DNA of 64,000 bases, from positions 248,001 to 312,000 of the forward strand of contig BSBK01002936.1 of the NCBI GenBank assembly GCA_027943335.1. The letters run 5' to 3'. Made by a program: the position numbers and the translations under genes. The notes beneath the pieces were generated by a model. It did not search any database. It was not told the DNA's origin and was given only the letters and a program-made list of their open reading frames with translations. Below are positions 35,313 through 48,453 of this stretch, one piece after another. The stretch's first letter is position 1. Every line of letters begins with the position of its first letter. The stretch is from Chamaecyparis obtusa. Its lineage: Eukaryota; Streptophyta; Pinopsida; Cupressales; Cupressaceae.

Positions 35313-36327
35313 TTTTAGTAATTTAGATGAAGTTAGTACTTAGATGTTGTCATTATGGAAACATATGATCCACTCAAAGAGTGCAAAGGTGTAAGAGCAA
35401 GTATAGCAGAGCGTATTGCAAATTTGTCTAAGTGCGAGACAGTGTTTTCACAGTGTACCATGACACAGTTTTTGTTTGCGACATTGAATGGAGTAAGATA
35501 AGTGCTTGTGCACTTGAAAATAGACTCTATGATGACTAATGATGACCCATCTCAGAGCACAAGTTAGTACGGCACGTACAGAATTAGTTATGACAGTTTT
35601 ACCGAAGATAGTGTGAAGCTGACAGGACAAAATATGAAGGTAGAATTGGTAAAGAGTTAAGGGATTATTTTGTTTATCAAAATAATGACTTAAAAATATA
35701 AAGGGATGACAAACTATATTTTTACTCTTGGATAAAGATATATGGAAGCTGACCATGTAAAGTTATTAGCCTTAATAACTTGTATAAATTGTAAACGAAG
35801 TCATGTTAGAGATGATGCGATTGAAAATATAATTGTAATTTGGTGATGCAAATGTAAGAGTAGTGAAAAGACATTGATGTAAGAAACATAAGGTTATGTA
35901 CCTAAATCCATTTTTGTAATCAGTATATATATTATACATTGCTTGTTTGGGTAGTGGGCTCATCTAGTAATCACATTTTGTATTAACAACTCCTAACAAG
36001 GTTGAGGCTTCTAACAAGGCGTATAGTCCCTTAATCAGGAATGATACACTATATGATTGTAATAGACTCCTAACAGGATCAACATCCTTAACAAGATACT
36101 TTTGATTAGTGGATCTTTGTGGGTACCATCCCCACCAGGGTTTTCCCTTGGCCAAGGTTTCCTCGAGAACATATCATGTTTTATGAGTTCTTTATTGCTA
36201 TGCATGTTATTTAGTTTCTTATGTTATGCATGTGTAAAAATAATCTGTTATATCCATAATTGGGAAAAAGTTAAAGTTGGTGGAATACTGATTCACCCCC
36301 CCCTCTCAGTATTCCTTATTTCTAACA
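35313..36327 (+). repeat. Element C 3' LTR
   Basis: 1015 bp, partner of 29126-30145, ending TATTTCTAACA, with GATTCACCCCCCCCTCTCAG just before. Confidence 0.9.
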
Positions 36328-36332
36328 AAGTC

Positions 36333-37508
36333 CACCAAGATAACTGAGAGGGGGGGGGGGGGGTGAATCAGTTATCAGATAATTATAACTTTTATCAACT
36401 TCAACATCATTTAACCATGTAAGAAATATATTTACCAACCATAGAAAGATATTCATACACAATAACACAATGACACAAGATATGTTGACTAGGGAACCTC
36501 TTGATCAAAGAGTAAACCTTGGTGGGAATGATGCCCACAAAAGGTGCACTAATATGAATATTCCTTGCGAAAGGATGGACTCTGTTAGGAGTCTTATGAA
36601 ATACATTCAGTACATATGAATCTTGGTTAGGATATTTTGAATCCTTGTTAAAAGATTCTAACCCTATTAAGAGTTATGGAATACAAAAGGACCCACTGCC
36701 CAAACAGCTTCAATGGTAAGATCACTGAACACACTGTCCAACTGACCTTAAGATTATTTAATAGAATAATATCAAATATGTTATCTCCTTTTTGACTATG
36801 CTAAATCGCACTCACTGCTACACAAGATCTCAATTTCAGATCTCTGTACTTCACATGTCTTCCTTCAGAATTTCACTTTCACAACTTCGACATTAGCTCT
36901 TTTCTTCACTTCATGCATACATTCGTATTCAACCATATCTCAACCATTTACTTACATCTTAAAACAAGGAAAAACATTCCTTAATTTATACCACACTCAA
37001 ATAATTACAAATGAGTCGACACACAATTACAAAATAAAAGTTTCCACACGCTACATCAAAATTACACAAAACTATCAACTTCCAAATACAATAATTCTCC
37101 ACTTGTGTGACCTTGAAGTTTGTGCTATCATCCATGTCACTATCAATGTGTCTCTAGCTTCCCTTTAACTATGCAAAACTAGATTCCATCTTTATTAAGA
37201 GATATCATTCGATTTCCACAAATTGTTACTCAGGAACACTGCCTAAATACCGCTTCCACCAAAATGCTCATAACTTCCATGAATAAATGAATTCCCATCT
37301 GCACTCTTAACCATCAACATATAACATATCAAAGAGTATATCCTCAACATCACATAGCTCCAACTACAATATCCCATGTGTGCTAATCAAACACTGTCTA
37401 CTTCTCTGCAAGTCTCCAGAAGATCACTATGTTGACATCAATGACAATCATAGTCATGAATGCAACAACAACTGCTATAGAATGACTGCCAAGCATTCAT
37501 TCCTAACA
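36333..37508 (-). repeat. Element B 5' LTR, main part
   Basis: 1176 bp resuming after the AAGTC duplication of C (36328-36332). A run of about 13 G at 36351-36363 marks the shared C-rich block on the element strand. It ends at 37508, followed by AGATA. Confidence 0.93.
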
Positions 37509-37973
37509 AGATAAGGAAAAAAGGAGTTTATTGAAGAAGGGAAGGATATGTATAACATTTGTGTATATTCCTTCTAACATCTACAAATTTTATTTGATCT
37601 GATAAAGAAAGAAGAAGATTCATTTAGAAAGATGTCAGAGGAGAATGCAGATAAGATGATTACTGATGATTTCTATTTCAGAGACCACATCAATAGACTT
37701 ATACATTGGTCCTAAGTCCTACATGGGATTTACTCGTAATGACTTGCAGAGTTTTGATATAATTATGCATACAATAGATGGCATGATCAATTCTATAGAG
37801 ATAGTAAAAATGAATTGGGAAGCTGAATTCCAAGTACTAAGGGTGAACTTAAGTGATCTACTTAAGATAGTAAGTACATAGTTTTGATATCCAAAATTTT
37901 GACTACATACACAATTTTGTTTTTGGCACCTTTATCATTGATGTCAAAGGGGGAGTGTAGGAAGTGAAAAATA
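37509..37973 (+). pseudogene. Element D ORF2 C-terminus and first polypurine tract
   Basis: Resumes D after B. Helical codons are readable at 37690-37880: FDIIMHTIDGMINSIEIVKM and NWEAEFQVLRVNLSDLLKI, aligning with YGVSTLLNVVDSIKKSWEKE and IEAMKADLEDCVAIL of element C. Then comes a non-coding stretch with TTGATGTCAAAGGGGGAGTG (37938-37957). The last five bases, AAATA (37969-37973), are the target site of element E. Confidence 0.6.
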
Positions 37974-40900
37974 TGTTTGCATGAATGCTGATGGTATCCC
38001 TTTGTGGGAGTATCCTAGTAATGATGGAGGCATGTTATAGTGATTAGGTGTTGCACTCATGACAAATTTTGTCATTGATGTTTGTTGGCATACTTTTAGC
38101 ACCCCTATTTTAAAATTTTGAAATTAGGCCCCATAGGGAGATTTCCTAAATTTTTCCCATATATTATATTATTTCTTGATAACCATGTTTTATGAGGTTC
38201 ATGTTTCACGAAGAAGAAGCATCAAAAGTAGGGGAGATATTGAAATTGAACCTCAAACTCCACTTCAAAGTTCAAAGTTCAATTTTCCATCTCTCATTAT
38301 TTGAAAAGGTACAAAGTTCAAGATTTGGGTGTAGCTAGTTCAAATTTCATAAGTGCATGCAAAGAGTGAATAGATTCAAAAGGGTCACTCAAGTTCAAAG
38401 GTTCAAACTATCCCTAAAAAATAAAAAATAGAATACCGAGAAATATTTGATTAATTTAAAATCTCTAATCTCCATGCCTCTTGATTTTTATAAAGGGTAG
38501 AGCTTCATGCCTTGGTTATCATTCTTGTGACAAAGGATCCTTTTGAACTTTCCCAATTACAATTCACCCTCAATATCAGAAGGGATTAACAAATATTTAT
38601 TTGTATCTCCAAAACTGTGAGGTGTTTGACCATTGACAATCTCAAAACTTACTCCTAGGATGCAAATATAAAGAAACAGAGTATCACAATGAGGCACTAA
38701 AATAGAATGCATAGAGTTATGCATTGTGGGTTTGAGAAAGGAATGTCAAAAATTGATGTGTGGTATGGCCTGATGAGTGAAAGATGAAAAACCTATTTTG
38801 GAAGTCCAAGTTGGGAAGGAAATAATCCAGTCCCAACCTAATTCAATTCATGATTTGGATAATACATCAAGGAATTGGAACCATCTAGATCCAATTGATA
38901 TGGAAGGAAAGTATGAAAGTGTTGATATGGAAGGAAAGGATGAAAGTGTAGTAACAGAGGTTCCTAACATCTTCAAGTGATTTTTTATGGTAGTCATATA
39001 GACCCTCACACAATCGCACACATATTTTGTTGCAGACATAATTTGTACAATCGAGCTAGTCAAAATTTAAAAAACTAGGTTTCAACCAACATATCTTAAA
39101 ATTAGGTCAATCCAATAGTGGAGCACAAATTTATACCCCCCATATAGAGACCTAAGTTTTCTGCCAGGAAAAATATTGATTTTGGTGGGGTTAGTTATGG
39201 AAGGATTATTTCTTGACATATGACAATTATTTTAAACGTAGTAATTGTATATTGGAAATACACATGATAAGGTGGTGATGTTAAAAAACAAATGAAAATC
39301 ATAATGATAACATTTTAATATTTTATCAGGGGAGTGTAATAAGAAAGGAAAAAGGACAAAAGTGTTTTCAAGAGTCAAGAATCAGTTATTGCAACTGAAA
39401 AACATCATCAGGAAGAAAGCAGATTATATAAACTGTAAAAGAATAGATAGGGGGAGTTCTTTTTTTGGCAGTCAGTGGGCGCCATGCGAGGGAACAATTT
39501 TAGGAGTTATGTATTTTCAACAAATAAATAGATGGGAGTTATGTTTATTTTGCATACTTGTTAATGTAGCAAGGATAAAAATGATCAGATGGTCATTTTA
39601 TCAAATGTTTAAAGATAGAGGAGAAATTATGTATTTGATATATGATTTCCTGGTTGAAATAAATCTGTAGATGATTCCAATCATTTTTAAAAAAATATTG
39701 TTATGCTCTACTTTTTCAAGTTTATGTACATGTTATGAATTCAGTAGGCTTTATGCCTCATACATTTTGTAAAGTAAGATGTTAAATATTTCCTCTATTT
39801 CCCTATGTTGGGAAGGTTAGATCAATGGTCTTTTGGCCATTTCATTTGCATATTTCTCAGTATTAAATTATATTCACGTTTACTTTGTGTTGATGGGTAA
39901 ATGTTTGTCTACCTTCATGTCTTCTGGTTAAAGATATGATCAATGTTTCATTCATTGTAAATCTAACGAAGGGAGTTGTACCTTCAAATTAAAATTCAGA
40001 GAGTACTTGCACATTACATTACAAGAAACTCAATTGTTAGTCCTAGTTTTTCTTTTGGTTTTGGGTATTTAGAGTTATTTGCAAAAGTATTTTAAGAAGA
40101 CAAATATGTTCACTAACAATGTCAACATATGTTATTGACTAGTTGTTGAGATGCTTGTAGACAGGTTGCAGAGAATTGTATAAACATAGTATAGAGAATT
40201 AGCACATGAAAACTTAGAGGAAGAATACTCATGGTGTCATGGATCACCATCCATGATTTCACATGCTTATGAGTTGATCAGATAGAGTTATGACTGACTT
40301 ACTGGTAACTGATTCTCAGGAGATAGAAACTATATTTTTCAAATAGTTGATTGTAGAAATTTGTGGATATCACTCATGGTGGTTTGAGTTATGATGTGTG
40401 AACATAGGTTCATGTTAGAAAATGTCCTAAGAGATTATTGCAATCATATAGAGTTTTGATCATATATATGACATCAACTATGGCATGTGTATTGGTGAAG
40501 ACCTATTTGGAGGCCGACTTGGAACACATTTCAAGTAATGTGATGTGCAAGCTTAATTTATGGATGTGAATGATAAATTTATGTAATTACTATGTTGTAA
40601 CATTGTAAAAGCTATCGTTTGCATCTTCACATGGGTCCATTTGTGCTTTGTAAATAGGATTATCCTATAAAGGCCAACTTGGATACAATTGTTGTAATTT
40701 GTATATAAGGATTGAGATCCTTAGAAAATAATGTGGGAATAGAACAAATAATTGCATATGTGAGATGTAGAGGTGAATGTGAGCTTGAGTTTGCATTGGT
40801 TACCATTTGAAGAATAGTATTTGTCCACTTTGGCACAAGGTGGAGATTTCTTGGTAGTGGTTGAGTACTGGAAGTAGTTTTAGAATATAATTATTTCAGT

Positions 40901-41374
40901 CTTAAAGTTTTGAGGTTTGGAGAAACCGAGGATGAATTTAACTCTCAAATCTCTTGATCAGGTTGATATATTGTACACCCTTAACATGTTTATTTCCTCT
41001 AACAAGACTGGATTCCTAGCAGGGTCAACTCCTTAATTAGGATCACATTGTAAAATAATCTTAACAGGGTTTGTCCTTTAACTAGGACCCGCCTATTATA
41101 ATACTCAGATCCTAACAAGATGAGAAATCCTAACAAGGTTATTATACTCATAGTGCAAATATTTGTGGGTACCATCCCCATCAGGGTTTTTCCTTAACAA
41201 GGTTTTCCTTGAGAACAAATCTTTGTATTCATGTGTATGTGTGCTATTGCTACATTTACTTTTCAGTTCAGTACAGTAAGTTTAAAGTTAAAGTTTGAAG
41301 TATACAATATTGGAATCAACTAATTCACACCCCCCCCCTTTCTCTTAGTTGATTAGGACATTGTTATTATAACA
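37974..41374 (+). repeat. Element E 5' LTR, split by insertion K
   Basis: 37974-38082 plus 40119-41374 together give about 1.36 kb, matching 53770-55137. It begins TGTTTGCATGAATG and ends TATTATAACA. The 3' part has CTAACAAGACTGG / CCTAGCAGGGTCAA type repeats (about 40998-41140), a GGGTACCATCCCCATCAGGG block (41166-41185) and an ATTCACACCCCCCCCC block (41321 onward). Confidence 0.92.
38083..40118. mobile_element. Insertion K: 2.0-kb solo-LTR-like sequence
   Basis: Starts TGTTGGCATAC and ends CACTAACA, flanked by ATGTT (38078-38082) and ATGTC (40119-40123). The intact E LTR reads ATGTC here, so the left copy has one C-to-T change. No gag or pol motif is visible inside. An AGGGGAG purine block at about 39330 is followed by TGTAATAAG, so a short internal region plus one LTR is an alternative. 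An in-frame 27-bp duplication lies at 38898-38951 (DMEGKYESV and DMEGKDESV), within a 67-residue open frame at 38777-38980 that I do not regard as a gene. Strand is undetermined. Confidence 0.6.
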
Positions 41375-41393
41375 ATTGGTATCAGAGCTTTTG
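41375..41393 (+). promoter_or_regulatory. Element E primer binding site
   Basis: ATTGGTATCAGAGCTTTTG follows the LTR directly, an exact initiator Met tRNA complement over the core. Confidence 0.92.
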
Positions 41394-41435
41394 GTCCTTA
41401 GTTAGGAAGCCTAACAACTTGATGTAAAGATTGAG

Positions 41436-42757
41436 ATGGCCTTATTAAAAAAGGAGAGTCCTAAGTTTGATGCAAAAAAATTTGACACATGGAAGTAGAA
41501 GATGAAGAATCATCTGATGTGTATGGGATTGGAATATTGGCTCATTACCTAGAAATATCTTCCTATCATGAAGGAGGAAGACCTTGAAACACTTACTACT
41601 ACTGAAGAAGAAAGGAAAATATTTTTGTGTAATGGTGTTGCAAAGGAAGCCTTGGTTAATACACTATATGGTGGTGAATTAACCAAAGGTCAGAGATATA
41701 ACAAAGGCAAGTGAGAGCTAGAAAAGATTAGCTACACTCTATGAAGGAGATAAATACACTAAGAGATAAAAGTTACATAATTGGAGAACAAAGATGGAGA
41801 CAATAAAAATTAAGGATGATGAAACAATAAGGATGTATGTTTAGAGAGTATCTAAATGTGTGATTGGAATAAGAAACAATGGACGTACTTATATAGAAGA
41901 TGAAGTCATAGAAATTTTTTTGAGATCTCTGACTCTTTCCTACAAACCCAAAGTTATTACCTTGGAGAAGACCATGCCACAATAAAAATATTTCACCAGA
42001 GAAATGTTAGTGGCTAAGATAACTACCTTTGAGACTATAGAGCTAAAAAATGCACTACCTAAGGTGGAGACAAATTTTAAGGCATTTTTTCATAGAACTG
42101 GATCTATTAAAGCTAGATCTAGTAGAGTACTCAAACACATCAAAAATCTTGGAGAATATGTTGAAGAATGGGAAGAGATTCAAAGGCTAGACAATCAAGT
42201 GGATGATAAGATCATGACTCTGATCACCAGAAGAGAAATGAAAGGTAAAGGTAAGTTTGAAGGAAAATTACCTTTAAAATTTTTTTAATGTGCAATAAGG
42301 TTGGTCATTTTGCATCTAGATGTCCAACTAGAATACCTAAGCATAGGCCTAAATTTTGGAAATACAACAATGATAAGGAATTATATTATCCTAGTGATGG
42401 GCCTAAAGATTTAGATGATGAATTGAATGTCGATGTGCTAGAGTTTTTTTCTATCAATGAAGAGGATCCTATTTACGAAGAAAAATCCTTAGTTTCTCAT
42501 GTTGATAGGAAAATTGATTGGATAATTGATAGTGGATGTTCACATCACATAAGTGGTGACAAGGATAGATTCATTAGCTAAAGGATTTTGATGGTGGTGT
42601 TGTAAGATTTGGTGATAATACTTGTAGAATGATTGATGGTAAAGGATCAATTACTTTAGATGGAAAGACTAACCCTGATGATGTACTATTTTTGGATGGC
42701 TTAAAAAATATTTTTTTGAGTATTGGACAACTTGTGGATAACAGATATCATTTAGAG
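41436..42757 (+). pseudogene. gag: Element E gag and start of protease
   Basis: ATG at 41436 gives MALLKKESPKFDAKKFDTWK, then a TAG, NHLMCMGLEYWLIT and EEERKIFLCNGVAKEALVNT, a UBN2-type capsid with several stops and frame slips to 42000. From 42004 MLVAKITTFETIELKNAL runs to a stop at 42286, directly before the knuckle CNKVGHFASRCPTR (42290-42330; the first Cys of the pair is lost or frameshifted). Protease starts WIIDSGCSHHISGDKDRF at about 42520 with the catalytic Asp-Ser-Gly intact. It continues VLFLDGLKNIFLSIGQLVDN until element I cuts the frame at 42757; the codons resume at 50584. Confidence 0.78.
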
Positions 42758-44593
<1,836 letters not shown>

Positions 44594-46229
44594 TCCACCT
44601 CCCCTAGAAATAGGCTTACTCCTTGAAGCCTACGAACAAAAATAGGAACATAAGTCCCATAAACATCACTACACCCAACTAAAATCTAAGCAAAGGATCA
44701 CTGAGTAGGTCCCATCAGACCCTTTCCTTCCCTATGGTCTGAACTCTGAGGAACAAACCCTACTGCAAAATCCCTATGGGATCTACCTACATCATTGACT
44801 GTAGGCTCAAAAGCTGCAGGCCTCTATCTTGACTGTTGTGCTAAACACTAGGGACATTTGTTTACCTTATGACTGTATTGGCCATAAGAGAAACAATTCC
44901 ATTAAAACCTTTCCCCACTGAAGGTCCAATAGATTTCTGGAAGCTACCTCTGCTAGCCTCCTATTGAGAACTCTTAGTAGGATGACTATAATAATGACTC
45001 TTGATACGCTGATGATTATGAAAGTTATTGGAATGAGAACCACCACCCTGAGCTAGGAAAGCAAACCCCTTCTGTTGTTGATCCTGATTACCTCATGATA
45101 AGGTAGAAGGGTTCTGAGAGTTTTCATTCTTTTGAGACTGATTCCCCTTGGAATCACTAGGCTGAACACCTTACTGACCACCATGACCCAATGCTAGATT
45201 TGCTTCCATAAGGGTAGCCTTAATGGCTACATCTTTGAGGGTCTTAGGTTCAAAGAGTAGAACATTCCCAATTATGTGAGCATTCAACCCCCTAACAAAG
45301 TGTTGTACCAGTAAGGCTGTATCCTATCTGAAGCTAGCATACTATTTGAGCTCAAAGAATTTATGCTCATACTTGCCCACCATCATAGTTAGTTATCTCA
45401 AATTGTGAAACTCATCTGCTCTCTATTTCCTCCATTGATCAAATAGGAAATGTTCTCAAAAATGTTCCAAGAACATCTCCCATGTAATCGTATCCATCTA
45501 AAGACCTAGCTTCTCCTCCTCCATCCTCCACCATATAGCTGCAAAATCTATGAGATGTGTCACTGCATATCTAGCTTTAGTATTGCTACTAAAGGGATTC
45601 ATAGAAAAAATTTTCTCCAAGGCTATCAACCATGTCTCAGCCTCTAGATCAGTACCTTTCCCATCAACAGGAATGGGTTGTCCCCTCATCAAGTCCCTCA
45701 TATGGTTTGCTGCCACAACTATAGGGTCCATAATGAAGTTCCTCCTTAGAGGGCTCCTGGATCTCTCCCTCTGCCTCTCATTCCTTTGAGAATGATGGGA
45801 AGCACCCTGCTCTACTTTTCCCTTCTCACGACCAAGATGATCTAGAATCACCTGCAAGAGCTGTCTCATATCAAGACCATCCTGACGATCCTCTCTCTAC
45901 TCACCCCTAGACTATTTTTGGTGACTCTCCTGACTGATACTCATAGAAGGACTAGGCTATCTACCCCTTCCATGGTTACCAACACAACCTCTACCATGAC
46001 CTCTAGAAGCTCTAGTCATAGGCATAATTCTTGCATCATATAGAGATCCAATAACAACTCTCAACATAACTCAAAACAAAAACAAAAGATAACATAAACA
46101 CAAAGAAATGGTCTAAAAGCAATATTGTTATATGTCTATGTTTATTTTAAAGTTTTAACGGTCTAGACATCTAATGGGCACACAACTTCCCAGAGTTCCC
46201 AGTGTAGAACTCAGTGCTCTAATGCAAAA
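44594..46229 (-). pseudogene. gag: Element I gag (Ty3/gypsy), decayed
   Basis: From about 45870 down: MRQLLQVILDHLGREKGKVE, a basic Arg/Ser stretch, then IVVAANHMRDLMRGQPIPVD, AETWLIALEKIFSMNPFSSN and YAVTHLIDFAAIWWRMEEEK, the retrotrans_gag core. After a stop near 45498 the frame continues with MVGKYEHKFFELK, VQHFVRGLNAHIIGNVLLFE and KDVAIKATLMEANLALGHGG (about 45170-45400), a Gln/Ser/His-rich tail, and a decayed end near 44800. About seven stops. No protease or RT is visible between here and the left LTR at 44593. The leader at 45880-46229 is non-coding and includes the possible primer site. Confidence 0.75.
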
Positions 46230-47071
46230 CATAATGCCCCACCAGGGAACCCAGGAGAACTTAACCTAAGCATGCAACTAAGTTTGTAGAATAATTGTTT
46301 TTTAAAGACAATATAACTTGTATATAAATATAAATATATTTATATAAAAATATATATATATTCCACAAATACAAATATTTCTCTTAACATAAACATTAAC
46401 TCTACTAATCCTCCACAAGGATAAAAAACCCTAACCTTTTTGGGTTTCTATTCGTTCCTCTACAAATTTCTCAAAACCTTCATAACTTTCAAATCAGATA
46501 GGAAAAAATATTCAAATTGAATTGGAATAAACATTCAAAACTTCCCAAACATTCAGATCCAACAAGCATGAGGAAGACACGCTTTTCTTTCCTACAACAA
46601 TCCAAAAAGAAATAATCATAATAAAATAAAAAACCTACCTCAAATCAAAATTATACAGATTCGATGATGTCCAGAACAGAGAAATAGAATCCAAGCTTTT
46701 CGAAGAGCTCTCTCTAAACTTGCCTCCCAAAATTTCTCCTCCAAAACAATGTAATCGAATAATGGCTAATCTCTCAACACATAAGGAATCTCCTTTCACA
46801 TGCAAGAGTTCAAACTCAACTCCAAGGGAGCTTTGCATGGAAACAAATTCTAGTTTACAGTTCAGTTTCAATTGAACTAGAGTCTCCTCTCCACTTTGAC
46901 TTTTGTTGAAAGCACATAACCAAACTTTAACTAATATTATTAATTTTAAATTCATTCAATTATGAATGTGCAACTTAATGCATTTAAATAATTAAAAATT
47001 AGAACTGTTGCCCAAATTTCCCTCTCGTTCATTTTCGGCCACGGTCCTGTTTTCCAATGAAATGCTCAAGT

Positions 47072-47222
47072 GTCGAAAACCCAGTGTGTTTTCGACCTCC
47101 TCTCTATAGGCTCAGGATGTTTCTACCTTTGGTACAAAAACTTAGTGTGTTTTCGACCTCCACTCTGAAAGCTTAGTGTGTTTTTGACCTTCGCTTGAAA
47201 ACCCTCTATGTTTTCGACCCTA
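47072..47222. repeat. Short repeats GTGTTTTCGACC in J
   Basis: Four copies of an AGTGTGTTTTCGACCTCC-like unit 40-60 bp apart. The first is preceded by GTCGAAAACC, so it can fold as GTCGAAAAC-CCAGT-GTGTTTTCGAC. Confidence 0.8.
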
Positions 47223-47290
47223 AGCGCGCAACTCCGACAAGCGGGTCACAGTTCCTCAAGCCGTGCCAGTGTAGCAAAGATCTGATGATT

Positions 47291-48453
47291 GTCACATGAT
47301 CGCATGGGATCTTCTGATCCCATGAGATCATATGACAACCATTGATTCGGTATCAGCAAAGATCAATGGGGAAACAACAAGGTGGCGGTCAGTGGCAAGC
47401 ATCTTACGGTTGGTCGTATGATCACATGGGCTCTTTTGAGCCCATGCGACCATGCAACAAACCGTCAATGGTTTCGGTGGTGGTCGACATAGCAATTCTA
47501 GGCTGGTCGCATGATCGCATGCGGCTTCCTAACCGCATGCGACCATGTGACAAGCCTCTAGCGGTCTATAGGGGTTCCTTGGGTGATGGCGTGTCCACTT
47601 CCCATTGGCTCGCTGGGTGGTGATGTGTCCGATTTGTGGTGGGTCATCGGTAGTGTAACATGGGCCCTTGTAGATGCAAGATCTACAGTGGTCGCATGTT
47701 CGCATGGGATCTTTTGATCCCATGCGATCATGCGACCATTGTAGGATCCTTCTGATGCTTTCGGTTGGTGTGGTCATGGGTCCAGCTGTGTGGTCAGCTC
47801 CTATTGGGCCACATGGCAAAGTTTGACAAGTGTGATATTTTGCGGGGGCCAGGTAGTTTCTCAAAGGGTTGTCACATAATCACATGAATCCTTTCGAGCT
47901 CATGCGATCATGCGACTGTTGACTTTTTTAAAAGCGGTGCAACTACTTTTGTTGTGGGCCTAGGGTTGGTAGGCTTTGCGCAGTTGTGCAATTGGAGGAT
48001 TTCGCGTAGTCACTGAGTAGACCCGGGGTTAAGAAAGGGATCAAGCAGTTCAGTGACTAAGGAAAAGTGAACCCAAGGTTATTCTTGTAGTCAACACCAA
48101 TAGTTTCAGTGGTGCTGCCAGCGGTCATCGGGGGATATCTTACGGTTGGTCGCATGATTGCATGGGCTCTTCTAAGCCCATGCGACCATGCGACAAGTTG
48201 TTAGTGGTTGTGATGGGTTTCATGTAGGTGGTTGGTGTAGTAGTTTCATGCTGGTCACATGATCGCATGCGGCTTCCTAGCCGCATGCGACCATGTGACA
48301 AGCCTCATGTTCGGTCAGTAGGAATTTGACTTCGGCATCTGCAGGTGGCGGATCTTGTGGGCTAGGTGTCCTGTGTGGCAAAGTGGTGGTGGTTCAAAGA
48401 AGGCTTGTTGCATGATCGCATGAGGCTTTTTTAGATCATGTGATCATGCGATC
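47291..48453. repeat. Array of eight long inverted repeats (CGCATGATCGCATG hairpins)
   Basis: Copies at 47291-47336, 47412-47458, 47505-47552, 47690-47737, 47871-47916, 48148-48194, 48253-48299 and 48416-48453. Each is about 38-48 bp, with a left arm like GGTCGCATGATCGCATGGGC, a 4-8 base loop, and a right arm GCCCATGCGACCATGCGAC. The base of the loop varies in a self-complementary way (GGGATC, GGGCTC, GCGGCT). Copies 2-3 and 6-7 also share flanking sequence, showing duplication of a larger unit of about 740 bp. Confidence 0.93.

Larger units (their letters stand above)
29126..36327 (+). mobile_element. Element C: pol-less LTR retrotransposon with ORF1 and large ORF2
   Basis: Two LTRs (29126-30145 and 35313-36327) and a perfect target duplication AAGTC (29121-29125 and 36328-36332). 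Primer site ATTGGTATTAGAAC at 30146-30159. Internal 5.2 kb encodes ORF1 (coiled coil plus four CCHC knuckles) and ORF2 (about 1000 residues, no recognised enzyme). Two polypurine tracts lie at 35091-35108 and 35300-35312. No RT, RNase H, integrase or Asp-protease motif is found in any frame. It is 7.2 kb long and inserted 17 bases inside the 5' LTR of element B. Element D is a diverged relative with the same layout. Confidence 0.9.
23475..37508 (-). mobile_element. Element B: full-length Ty1/copia retrotransposon, same family as F
   Basis: The 3' LTR is 23475-24659. The 5' LTR is split into 29109-29125 and 36333-37508 by element C. Perfect target duplication AGATA lies at 23470-23474 and 37509-37513, inside element D ORF2. 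Primer site at 29095-29108 (GCTCTGATACCAAT, plus strand) is an exact match. Gag to RNase H runs on the minus strand from 29085 to 25021. Without C the element is about 6.8 kb. Proteins match element F almost throughout. It has stops, two small integrase deletions and lost integrase Asp residues. Confidence 0.95.

Noticed and set aside
47342..47864. Open frames of 93 and 111 codons in J
   Set aside because: They cross the hairpins on both strands and have no domain, a by-product of high G+C and palindromes.
47291..48453. Regularly spaced repeats that might suggest a CRISPR array
   Set aside because: Spacing is irregular (about 90-280 bp), the units are long inverted repeats, and the locus is a plant LTR-like insertion with a target duplication.
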